NCBI GenBank assembly: GCA_949299565.1
Contig: OX437086.1
Location: forward strand, 944,099 to 1,008,098
Reading direction: 5' to 3'
DNA length: 64,000 bases
From: an uncultured Bacillota bacterium
GTDB taxonomy: Bacteria > Bacillota_I > Bacilli_A > RFN20 > CAG-826
The notes below the pieces were generated by a model, which did no database searches, was not told where the DNA came from, and worked only from the letters and a program-made list of their open reading frames with translations. Shown here one piece after another: positions 16,694-23,997 of the stretch (its first letter is position 1; each line of letters begins with the position of its first letter). A program made the translations under genes and the position numbers.

Positions 16694-17416
16694 TCAGGCA
16701 AACCTTTCCGCCAAAGCAATCGCTAAACTTACCATTTGCGAGAGGCCTTCTTGCCGCTCGGCACTATTAAGATGTGTATCATGTGAGAAAGAATCGGTGA
16801 CCGTTAGAAGCGCCAAAGCCTTCTTCCTTAACTCGCTGGCAATCTGAAATAAAGCGTAAGATTCCATCTCGACGCCTAAGACCCCTAAATCACGCCATTT
16901 ATCAGCGGTGCGGGGATCGTGATCATAAAAGATGTCCGCGCTTAAAATATTTCCGACTTGGAAAGGCAATTTCCGTTCACGCGCAATTTTCACAGCTTCC
17001 TCGAGTAGCGAAAAAGATGATAAGGCACTATATGTCGCTCCCCTTAAATCCCATTGACTCATCCAATTGCTATCAGTTGAAGCGCCTTGCGCAATTACAA
17101 GATCTTTGAGTTGAACATCTGAAAGATAAGTTCCCATCGTGCCGATTCGAATCAAGGATTCAACTCCATAATAAGTGAACAATTCGCGAGCATAAATTCC
17201 GATTGAAGGCATCCCCATTCCAGAAGACATCACTGAGATCCTTTTATGTTTGTCTTTACTATAACCAGTGTAGGCAAGTTCACCACGCACATCATTAATC
17301 AAACGAAAACCATCTAAATAATTCTCTGCAATCCAACGAGCTCTTAAAGGATCGCCCGGTAATAAAACAACTTTCGCAAAATCGCCTTTTTCTGCTGCAA
17401 TATGATGTGTCGCCAT
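16694..17416 (-). CDS. deoD: Purine-nucleoside phosphorylase, DeoD type
   Basis: A 240-residue hexameric-type purine nucleoside phosphorylase, which splits (deoxy)nucleosides with phosphate for purine salvage. Family marks are HIAAEKGDFAKVVLLPGDPLRA at the N-terminus (shown in part: LLPGDPLRA binds phosphate), SSGMGMPSIGIYARELF, and VLGVEMESYALF, whose Glu contacts the ribose. DSFSHD near the end holds the catalytic Asp region. Length matches the family (about 235). A GAGGTAAAAGA site precedes the ATG. It sits 12 nt after the RDD gene in the glm run; the link to those neighbours is probably only co-transcription. Confidence 0.95.
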   Translation of the reverse strand: MATHHIAAEKGDFAKVVLLPGDPLRARWIAENYLDGFRLINDVRGELAYTGYSKDKHKRISVMSSGMGMPSIGIYARELFTYYGVESLIRIGTMGTYLSDVQLKDLVIAQGASTDSNWMSQWDLRGATYSALSSFSLLEEAVKIARERKLPFQVGNILSADIFYDHDPRTADKWRDLGVLGVEMESYALFQIASELRKKALALLTVTDSFSHDTHLNSAERQEGLSQMVSLAIALAERFA

Positions 17417-17428
17417 TCTTTTACCTCA

Positions 17429-17935
17429 CTAGTCTATATCTATCGTATAAGTTCCGCTTAAAACATCAATAAAAGAACGATGAGAGTCACTGCAAATGAT
17501 AATAAAGAATTCCATAACCGCGTAAAGTCCGCATGTAAAAATAAAAAGAAGGAAGGAGGTCATTGAGCGAACCAAAAGAGATTTAAAACTCACATTTTTC
17601 CCTTCTTCATTCACCAGTCGCATTCTAAAAAAACGCAATCCCAAAGTTTGGCCATGACTGACATAAGGAAGGAACAAAAAATAAGCGATAACAACGATGG
17701 CGATCACCGCTCCACTCGCAAACATCGAAAGGAAAACAGAAAAAGTTCGCCAAGCAGAAGGCTCAGCCAACGCATGAATAAAAACGACTAAAGCTGGCAG
17801 TAGCAAAATAATTGAGGCCAAAATCATCACGGCCAAGTCAAAAAGAGCAGCCACAATTTTGTGAGATGGGCTTGCGGTTTCGCTTAAAAGCGGTCCTCTG
17901 ATTTCCCGCATTAAAGAACTCTTTTTTTCTTCCAT
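17429..17935 (-). CDS. RDD-family membrane protein
   Basis: A 168-residue protein of the RDD family with three to four membrane segments. The marks are the Asp after the first hydrophobic entry (AALFDLAVMILASIILLL), then GQTLGLRFFRMRLVNEEGKN in the middle loop and FIDVLSGTYTI at the end, where RSFIDVLSGT matches the family's RxxxDxxxxT closing motif. Some members are Na+ antiporters, but most have no known role. I start at the ATG at 17935; the TTG just before it is possible. It is 46 nt downstream of glmS and 12 nt upstream of deoD. Confidence 0.85.
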   Translation of the reverse strand: MEEKKSSLMREIRGPLLSETASPSHKIVAALFDLAVMILASIILLLPALVVFIHALAEPSAWRTFSVFLSMFASGAVIAIVVIAYFLFLPYVSHGQTLGLRFFRMRLVNEEGKNVSFKSLLVRSMTSFLLFIFTCGLYAVMEFFIIICSDSHRSFIDVLSGTYTIDID

Positions 17936-17981
17936 CAAAAAAAGATTACCACTACTTATCCTTTTCTAAAAGAAAAGAAAA

Positions 17982-19766
17982 TTAGGAAACAGTGACAGAT
18001 TTTGCTAAATTACGTGGGAAATCAATCGGTCGCTTTAAAAGAAGCGATAAATAATAAGAGAGATATTGCGCAAACAAAGCAGCCGGGAAGAAATCCAAAA
18101 GGTGATATGGCGTTTCGGGTAAAATGAACGCATCGCTTTTTTCGGCTAAATTAGAAGAACTGACTGTATAAATTTTAGCTCCTCGAGCGCGTAATTCTTG
18201 TAAGTTACTGCGGAACGGCAAATGAAGTCTTTCTTCCAAATCAAAGGCAATGATTGGTACCCCTTCTTCGAGAAGGGCAATCGGTCCATGCTTGAATTCG
18301 CCAGACGCATAACTTTCAGCGTGAACATAGGCTACTTCCTTAATTTTTAAGGCTGCCTCTCGACTCAAAGCTTCCCCAATCCCTTTGCCGACCAAATATA
18401 AGTCTCGATGATCGAGAAGCTGTTCAGCAATTTTTTTGATCTCTTCTCGCTGTTCCTTTACCATTTTCAAATTTGAAAAAAGAGAATCGGAAAAAGCCTC
18501 AGGCAGTTTATCGTCATGAATTTGATAAGCTAAAAGGAAAAGGGTATAAACTTCGGCTAAATAACTTTTGGTGGAGGCTACAGCCCGTTCGCTTCCAGCC
18601 ATAAGTGGCAAAGTATAATCGGCTAAAAACGTCATTGCCGAAGCTGGCTTATTGACAAGCGCAACTTGCTTATAGCCTTCTCTTTGCACGATTTTGGCTA
18701 AGCGAATCAAATCGGCAGTTTCGCCTGACTGCGAAAGGAAAAAGAAAAACGGATGAGATGATTTCTTGGGAAAAGGGTCTTCAACTTCGCTTGCAAGAAT
18801 GACTTCAACGCGAGTTTCCGGGAGCAAAATCTTAAAAAAGTGTTGAGCCGCCAAACAAGCGTGATACGAGGAACCACACCCCCCTAAAACGATGCAGTCA
18901 GTGTTTCGTGCTTCTTCTAATAAGGACTCAGAGAGGTGAGCATCGTGCCCGTAAGATGCTGTTAGACGTTCAAGAGTCGGAATCCCTTCTTCAATTTCTT
19001 TGAGCATGAAGTGCGGATATTTTCCTTTTCCTTCATTGCTCAAAAGCCCTTCTAAATCTTGTTTCGGGAAGTCATCTAAATTCACTTCTTCTCCGTTTCG
19101 ATAAATCAAACATTTATTGTGTCCTAAAACGCCGTAAACGCCATCGGGAAGCGCATAAGACACTTGTGCGCCCAAAGTCACTAGAGCCTCAACATCAGAG
19201 GCTAATAAATAATCATCTTCGCGCGGTGAAAGATATAAGGAGCTGCCCTGCTTCGCAAAAAAGATATCCGATGAGCCGTTGAACATGATCGCGAGAGCAA
19301 ACGATCCTTCTAATTCGTGAAAAAGAGCCTTTAAAGCATCGAGAGGAGCCGTTCCTTTCATAAGATGCTCCTCTAAAATATCCGCGACTATTTCGCTATC
19401 GGTGTCTCCGTAAAAGGAATAACCCTCTTCTTCAAAATGCGCTCTCCAAGAATCGGCGTTGTCGATAACTCCGTTATGAACAAGGCAAACTTTTTTATTG
19501 AGCGAAAGATGTGGGTGAGCGTTTGGAAGAGAAGGTTTTCCGTGTGTTGCCCAGCGATTGTGAGCAATCAACGCTTTGACATTTCCTTCAACATTAAGGC
19601 GCAATTTTTTGACGCCTCCAACGGCTTTTTGAATATTGAAATGTCCGTCATCCATTAAAAAAGCCACGCCACAAGAATCATACCCACGATATTCTAAGGC
19701 ACTCAATCCTTTGATAACTTCGTTTTTTGGATCAAGCGGCTTTGTTAAAGCAATGATTCCACACAT
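17982..19766 (-). CDS. glmS: Glucosamine-6-phosphate synthase (isomerising)
   Basis: A 594-residue two-domain enzyme making glucosamine 6-phosphate from fructose 6-phosphate and glutamine, the entry to cell-wall amino sugars. After Met removal the N-terminal Cys (MCGIIAL) is the glutaminase nucleophile; this fixes the start, although the frame is open two codons further. RGYDSCGVAF, NRWATHGKP and the TDSEIVADIL region belong to the glutaminase. Two SIS domains follow (GCGSSYHACLAA, SQSGETADLIRL, EFKHGPIALLEEG). The ATG shares one base with the glmM stop (TAATG). I see no glmS ribozyme upstream; a downstream position of glmM makes one unlikely. Confidence 0.97.
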   Translation of the reverse strand: MCGIIALTKPLDPKNEVIKGLSALEYRGYDSCGVAFLMDDGHFNIQKAVGGVKKLRLNVEGNVKALIAHNRWATHGKPSLPNAHPHLSLNKKVCLVHNGVIDNADSWRAHFEEEGYSFYGDTDSEIVADILEEHLMKGTAPLDALKALFHELEGSFALAIMFNGSSDIFFAKQGSSLYLSPREDDYLLASDVEALVTLGAQVSYALPDGVYGVLGHNKCLIYRNGEEVNLDDFPKQDLEGLLSNEGKGKYPHFMLKEIEEGIPTLERLTASYGHDAHLSESLLEEARNTDCIVLGGCGSSYHACLAAQHFFKILLPETRVEVILASEVEDPFPKKSSHPFFFFLSQSGETADLIRLAKIVQREGYKQVALVNKPASAMTFLADYTLPLMAGSERAVASTKSYLAEVYTLFLLAYQIHDDKLPEAFSDSLFSNLKMVKEQREEIKKIAEQLLDHRDLYLVGKGIGEALSREAALKIKEVAYVHAESYASGEFKHGPIALLEEGVPIIAFDLEERLHLPFRSNLQELRARGAKIYTVSSSNLAEKSDAFILPETPYHLLDFFPAALFAQYLSYYLSLLLKRPIDFPRNLAKSVTVS

Positions 19767-21112
19767 TAGCACACCCCCCCCACTTCAAGTTCGTGCTCAA
19801 GAAAATCCTTTGTTGCTTGAAGCGCTTTTTCATCTTCAGCTTCAAGCAAAATTCTAAGCAATGGCTCCGTCCCGCTTGCCCGCACAAAAACACGCCCGAT
19901 ACCACGCAAACGATTCTCTAATTCGGTCACTAATTCAATGTATTTTTTGCTATTGACGTACGCATTTAAAGCATCGCGATTTATAAACGGGAAATTCAAT
20001 AACAATGCTGGATATTTTTTATAAGCTAGAGCTTCCTTGATTAAGTCGGGCCGTTCATTGGCAATCCGCATAAAAAATAACGACGAAAGCAAACCATCGC
20101 CTGTCGGCAGTTCATCTTCAATGATGATATGCCCCGATGATTCCCCGCCTAAACTCAAATGGTCGCGCGATAATGCGGCTTGAACATTTTTATCTCCAAC
20201 GTCTACGCATTGATAAGAGATTTCGTTTTTTTTCAAAGCCTTAAGAAAGCCTAAATTCGCCATCGAGGTCGTGACTATTTGATTAGCTTGTAGTTTATTT
20301 TTTTCTTTAAGATAAAGCGCGTATAAAAAAATAAGACGATCGCCATCAAATTCTTGACCATCGTTATTAAAAGCTAAAAAGCGATCGCCGTCGCCGTCAT
20401 AAGAAAGTCCATAAGCGTACTTCCCGCTCTTTAAACCTTCTAACAATCCTTGAGGGTGAAGGGAACCGCAGTTGCGATTTATATTGAGACCATCGGGTTG
20501 ATTATTAATTACTTCAAAGGGAATCCCAAGTCTCTTAAAAACGCTGGGTGCAACTTCTGACATTGCACCGTTTGCAGTATCGATATAAACAGGAGCTAGC
20601 GTCTTATTGAGCACAAAATGATGTTTGAGCAACCATTCGTAATAGGGCTCGCAAAGCGTCTTTTGAGTTTCCAAACGCCCAATATTGGCATCCGTAGCTA
20701 AAACACCAGGCTCTTCCAATTCCATTAAATTTTCAAGAGCGCGTTCCTCATTATCACTGATTTTAGTTCCCTTTCCTGAAATGACTTTAAGTCCGTTGTC
20801 GCTGAAAGGGTTATGAGAGGCGGAAATCACAACTGCAAAATCGGCATGGTAATAAATGGCCGAATAAGCAATTCCCGGAGTCGGAAAAACTCCTAAATCG
20901 TAAACGTCAACTCCGCGCGACAAAAGCCCCCCGATCAAAGACGAGGAAAGCATCGGTGAAGAAAGACGCGTATCACGCCCGACAATTACGAGTCCTCGTT
21001 TATTGCGAATAAGAGTCGACAAAGCGGCGCCGAGCCGATAGGCATGCGTGGAGGTCAATTCATCGTTGGCGGCACCCCTTATTCCGTCAGTTCCAAAATA
21101 TAACTTTTTCAT
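19766..21112 (-). CDS. glmM: Phosphoglucosamine mutase
   Basis: A 448-residue alpha-D-phosphohexomutase converting GlcN-6-P to GlcN-1-P. FGTDGIRG (residues 6-13) is the N-terminal family mark, ISASHNPFSDNG holds the phosphorylated Ser (residue 99), DGDGDR is the metal loop, and RASGTEPLLR near the C-terminus binds phosphate. Length matches GlmM (about 448). The last codons contain a run of eight G on the coding strand directly before the TAA, which overlaps the glmS start. CdaA and GlmM are neighbours in many Firmicutes, where GlmM binds and lowers CdaA activity. Confidence 0.97.
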   Translation of the reverse strand: MKKLYFGTDGIRGAANDELTSTHAYRLGAALSTLIRNKRGLVIVGRDTRLSSPMLSSSLIGGLLSRGVDVYDLGVFPTPGIAYSAIYYHADFAVVISASHNPFSDNGLKVISGKGTKISDNEERALENLMELEEPGVLATDANIGRLETQKTLCEPYYEWLLKHHFVLNKTLAPVYIDTANGAMSEVAPSVFKRLGIPFEVINNQPDGLNINRNCGSLHPQGLLEGLKSGKYAYGLSYDGDGDRFLAFNNDGQEFDGDRLIFLYALYLKEKNKLQANQIVTTSMANLGFLKALKKNEISYQCVDVGDKNVQAALSRDHLSLGGESSGHIIIEDELPTGDGLLSSLFFMRIANERPDLIKEALAYKKYPALLLNFPFINRDALNAYVNSKKYIELVTELENRLRGIGRVFVRASGTEPLLRILLEAEDEKALQATKDFLEHELEVGGVC

Positions 21113-21148
21113 CGATCAATTTCTTTTCAATATTTTAGACATTATCAA

Positions 21149-22003
21149 TTATTCATTCGTGTTTGTTAAGGAATTATTTTCTTCCTCTGGCGACTCATAA
21201 TTCATGTCGTCCTCGAAAACACGCAAGAAATTATCGGGAGTTACTGGAGTCAAATCGCCCATGAAAGCAATTGAAATTCGTCCCGTTTCCTCCGAAACAA
21301 CAATTGTCACAGCATCGGAATTTTCACTGATGCCAATAGCAGCTTGATGACGCGAGCCATATTTGCCTGTTAACGGCCGTTCAGTGGAAACAAAGAAAAC
21401 GGAAGCACGAAGTATTTTATCGCCTTTGACGACTATTGCTCCATCGTGAAGTCTCGTTCCTTCGTAAAAAATCGTCTCCACCAATTCCGGAACGAAAGGG
21501 GCATTAATATCGACGCCTCGTTGACGAACGATGCTCCCGATTTTTGTTTCATCGAGAATGTTGTCCTTGCGCATGAAGGTGATGAGGGCGCCTCTTTTAA
21601 GACGCGACATGTCAAGGACTGCGCGATAAACGTTTTGTAAAAGAGCTTCACGGTCAAAAAGCTCCTCGGGTTGAACGCCTTTGTTTCTCTTTAAAAAGGA
21701 AATGAGCGATGGATTTTTAGCGTTTTTCCGTGCGGAAATAAATGAACGAAATTCGCTCATATTCGCAAAAAGAAATAAGAAAGTTGAGAGGAAACTGACA
21801 GTTAAAAAGATCCAAAAAAGATAGGAATAGATAAACCCGTTCAACAAATGAAAATGCAAAGCTAGAAAAACGATGGCTAGAGCATCACTGATACCGACGA
21901 TTAAAAGAGGAATCAGGCGATTAACAAGCCGAGCCAAAAGAGCGCCGAGAGCCAAAAATACAAGAATGACAAAAATATAAGTAACAATCTGAGCCGCTAA
22001 CAT
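21149..22003 (-). CDS. cdaA: Diadenylate cyclase CdaA
   Basis: A 284-residue membrane-bound diadenylate cyclase making c-di-AMP from two ATP. Three N-terminal membrane segments (about residues 3-22, 28-48, 54-76) are followed by the DAC domain, with LHDGAIVVKGDKI carrying the DGA motif and KYGSRHQAAIGISE carrying the RHR-type motif (here RHQ). I start at MLAAQIV because a GAGGAGAG site lies 6 nt upstream and the ATG shares a base with the pgpA stop (TAATG). The usual partner cdaR is absent; glmM follows after 36 nt. c-di-AMP controls potassium and osmolyte transport. Confidence 0.95.
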   Translation of the reverse strand: MLAAQIVTYIFVILVFLALGALLARLVNRLIPLLIVGISDALAIVFLALHFHLLNGFIYSYLFWIFLTVSFLSTFLFLFANMSEFRSFISARKNAKNPSLISFLKRNKGVQPEELFDREALLQNVYRAVLDMSRLKRGALITFMRKDNILDETKIGSIVRQRGVDINAPFVPELVETIFYEGTRLHDGAIVVKGDKILRASVFFVSTERPLTGKYGSRHQAAIGISENSDAVTIVVSEETGRISIAFMGDLTPVTPDNFLRVFEDDMNYESPEEENNSLTNTNE

Positions 22004-22503
22004 TATTCGCTCTCCTCTCTTTTCCAACGATGAGCGAAACGCGAAGCTGCGCTCGCTGCAATCGCACCGACGACATCATCTAAAAAAGTATTGCACCTTC
22101 CGGTGTTTTTTCCTTCTCTATTAATTTTTTTGATGATTCCGTATTTCTTTTTGTCAATGAATCCGAAATTTGTGAGAGCAATAGAGCCGTAAGTGTTGCA
22201 GATTCCATACGCCAAAACTTCATCGGAACCGAAAAGCGCCTCATCGCGCATCAAAGCATCAGTGAGATATTTATCGCTCATTTTTCCTTCTTCAGCGCAC
22301 TTATCTAATTCGATAGCCGTCATTACGGCATATTGTGTTTCTCTTTTGCTTAAAACAGCCCGCACTGATTCCTCAAGCTCTTCGGCAGTCAAATCAACAT
22401 GGTAATCAGCCTGCAAATAACGGGCACAATCGGCAATATCTTCAAGACGAACGCCTCTTTCCTCTAATATTTGTAGGCAGTGTTCCAAAAAATCATCCGG
22501 CAT
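22003..22503 (-). CDS. pgpA: Phosphatidylglycerophosphatase A / YutG family
   Basis: A 166-residue member of the PgpA/YutG/LtrC family, which in characterised members removes phosphate from phosphatidylglycerol phosphate. Family marks are GVRLEDIADCARYLQ, LSKRETQYAVMTAIELDK in part, NTYGSIALTNFGFID, and the metal-binding FLDDVVGAIAAS. The length fits YutG. I choose the ATG of MPDDFLEHC (22503): TGGAG lies 9 nt upstream, while an earlier in-frame start has none. First gene of the cdaA-glmM-glmS run, coupled to cdaA by TAATG. Confidence 0.88.
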   Translation of the reverse strand: MPDDFLEHCLQILEERGVRLEDIADCARYLQADYHVDLTAEELEESVRAVLSKRETQYAVMTAIELDKCAEEGKMSDKYLTDALMRDEALFGSDEVLAYGICNTYGSIALTNFGFIDKKKYGIIKKINREGKNTGRCNTFLDDVVGAIAASAASRFAHRWKREESE

Positions 22504-22761
22504 TTTATTTCTCCATATCCTAAAGGATATCACCAGTTTTTAAAGCATAAAAGCACACAAAAAACACTTTTTATAATAACTGCGCAAAACGCGCTTCTTT
22601 TATGAAAAATTTATAAAATATCTTTGAATAATGAAGTTTTTAAGAAAAACATAACGAAAATGTACTAATTGAATTTATCAAGCAGTTCCTTAATGTCTAT
22701 TCTTTCTTAAGAAATTTGCCCAAAATGCATATTAGTTTGCGGCCAAAATCATATTTTAAAC

Positions 22762-22784
22762 AAAAAATGCCGATATAATCGGCA
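22762..22784 (-). terminator. Terminator of tRNA-Gly(CCC), stem TGCCGAT/ATCGGCA
   Basis: A perfect 7-bp stem with loop of three bases, followed on the minus strand by six T. It ends 11 nt past the tRNA CCA. The same 7-bp stem recurs at 28007-28024 and 44161-44177. Confidence 0.85.
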
Positions 22785-22794
22785 GTTTAGTCAA

Positions 22795-22868
22795 TGGAGC
22801 ACCTGGCGGGAATCGAACCCGTGTAGCCAGCTTGGGAAGCTGGTGTTCTACCATTGAACTACAGATGC
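22795..22868 (-). tRNA. tRNA-Gly(CCC)
   Basis: A 74-nt cloverleaf with encoded CCA. The anticodon loop TTCCCAA gives CCC, reading GGG. The acceptor stem is GCATCTG/CAGGTGC with one G-T pair. Confidence 0.95.
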
Positions 22869-22883
22869 AAGTCAACGCATGCA

Positions 22884-22911
22884 ATTATAAATAATTAGCA
22901 CGCGTTGTCTA
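22884..22911 (-). promoter_or_regulatory. Promoter of tRNA-Gly(CCC)
   Basis: TAGACA (22906-22911) and TATAAT (22884-22889) on the minus strand, spacer 16, packed into the 46-nt gap after the DUF2188 gene. Confidence 0.65.
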
Positions 22912-22914
22912 GTT

Positions 22915-23172
22915 TCAGTCTTTGCGAATTTTGCCAGAAACACCATGAAGACGGTATGAGGCATTTTGTTTTTCTGACATTTCTTTAGCGAACGCTAATG
23001 CTTCCTTTTGCGTCTTGAAAAATTTAAGAGCTTTCTCGCCGTTTCCGAGTTTTACCTGCCACATATTTTTGTCTTTACGCTGCGTGACATGATACACCTT
23101 CGCGCTGCTCTTCTTTTTGTTCTCTTCGCTTTCGTTGACCTTTGTTTCTTTCACCACTTCTTTTTTTGCCAT
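22915..23172 (-). CDS. DUF2188 family protein
   Basis: An 85-residue basic, lysine-rich protein. Residues about 25-85 form a DUF2188 domain (YegP-like): YHVTQRKDKNMWQVKLGNG, then a helix KTQKEALAFAKEMSEKQ and RLHGVSGKIRKD, which resembles the family's closing LHGRNGKI. The domain is small, often single or repeated, and has no settled function. The first 25 residues are charged and probably disordered. AAGGTGG lies 8 nt before the ATG. The gene is alone between tRNA-Val and tRNA-Gly(CCC). Confidence 0.85.
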   Translation of the reverse strand: MAKKEVVKETKVNESEENKKKSSAKVYHVTQRKDKNMWQVKLGNGEKALKFFKTQKEALAFAKEMSEKQNASYRLHGVSGKIRKD

Positions 23173-23240
23173 AATCGCACCACCTTTTTAATATTCTACC
23201 AGCAATTGATGACAAAATGAGTTTTTCTACAAAATAAATA

Positions 23241-23266
23241 AAAAACGGACTTCAAATCGAAATCCG
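23241..23266 (-). terminator. Terminator of tRNA-Val
   Basis: Stem CGGATTTC/GAAGTCCG with one T-G pair and a five-base loop, followed on the minus strand by TTTTTTATTTA. Confidence 0.8.
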
Positions 23267-23278
23267 GAAACTATCAAT

Positions 23279-23354
23279 TGGTGGGTACCAAGAGGATCGA
23301 ACTCCTGACCTTCTGTACGTCAAACAGATGCTCTCCCAGCTGAGCTAGGTACCC
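23279..23354 (-). tRNA. tRNA-Val(GAC)
   Basis: A 76-nt cloverleaf with encoded CCA. The anticodon loop TTGACGT gives GAC; the acceptor stem is GGGTACC/GGTACCC. Confidence 0.95.
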
Positions 23355-23365
23355 ATCGCCTTGCT

Positions 23366-23394
23366 ATTCTAGACACTTTTAAATGAATAGACAA
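23366..23394 (-). promoter_or_regulatory. Promoter of tRNA-Val
   Basis: TTGTCT (23389-23394) and TAGAAT (23366-23371) on the minus strand, spacer 17, 11 nt before the mature 5' end. Confidence 0.7.
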
Positions 23395-23474
23395 GTAAAA
23401 GAAAAGATTATTTGCAAGTTAGAAATATCTCTCTATCTACTTGCAAAATATTTTTGCTCTGCGCGTCTCCCTGC

Positions 23475-23529
23475 TTGACATCTAAAAAGAAACAAGTACC
23501 ATCTCTCCGGTGATATCTCACCCGGTGAG
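23475..23529 (+). promoter_or_regulatory. Promoter and candidate MarR operator of the ABC exporter operon
   Basis: TTGACA (23475-23480) is followed after 16 bases by TACCAT (23497-23502). Just past the expected start site is a perfect palindrome CTCACCCGGTGAG (23517-23529), preceded by a second CCGGTGA half-site at 23508-23514. Placement over the start region suits repression by the MarR protein encoded next. No Shine-Dalgarno sequence is seen before the marR ATG. Confidence 0.6.
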
Positions 23530-23544
23530 TTAAATTTTAAATTT

Positions 23545-23997
23545 ATGAATAACATCGTCGAAATTTATAGCAAAAAAATTGCAAGAATCGGGAGGGCTCT
23601 AGCTTCACTCCCTCACGATCATCGAATCTTGGGCTTTGGGCAAGGTCAAAACGTTATTTTGTTCGCTCTTGAAAGAAGCGAGAACGGGTTGTCGCCAGGT
23701 GAATTATCACACCTATTGAATGTCGGAAGCGGAAGGATTGCTAATGTTCTTTTGGCATTTGAAAAAGCTAATCTGATAACTCGAGAAGTTGATCAACGCG
23801 ATCGTCGGAAAACAATCGTAAAAATCACAGAATCAGGAAAAAAATACGCTTCGTCTCAAAAAGAAACGTTTGAGCGATTCGTACAAACTGCTGTTGAAAC
23901 TCTTGGCGATGAAAATTTCAGTCTCTTCCTCGACTTATATGGGAAACTAGCTGAAAAAATGGTTGAGATGAAATTGAAGGAGGAAAGATATGTTTAA
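23545..23997 (+). CDS. MarR-family transcriptional regulator
   Basis: A 150-residue winged-helix regulator. Residues about 38-100 form the DNA-binding domain: GLSPGELSHLLNVGSGRIANVL is the helix-turn-helix (in part), and REVDQRDRRKTIVKITESGKK is the wing with the family's DxRDRR motif. Flanking helices would form the dimer interface and ligand pocket. It overlaps the first ABC gene by 8 nt and is the first gene of a three-gene operon, a common arrangement in which MarR represses its own exporter until a drug or toxic metabolite binds. The start lacks a ribosome binding site. Confidence 0.9.
   Translation: MNNIVEIYSKKIARIGRALASLPHDHRILGFGQGQNVILFALERSENGLSPGELSHLLNVGSGRIANVLLAFEKANLITREVDQRDRRKTIVKITESGKKYASSQKETFERFVQTAVETLGDENFSLFLDLYGKLAEKMVEMKLKEERYV

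Noticed and set aside
19766-21148. glmS ribozyme or other riboswitch before glmS/glmM
   Set aside because: glmS starts inside the glmM stop, and the 36 nt before glmM are too short for a ribozyme; no conserved core seen.
23517-23529. Terminator upstream of marR
   Set aside because: The palindrome is not followed by a T run on either strand; an operator fits better.
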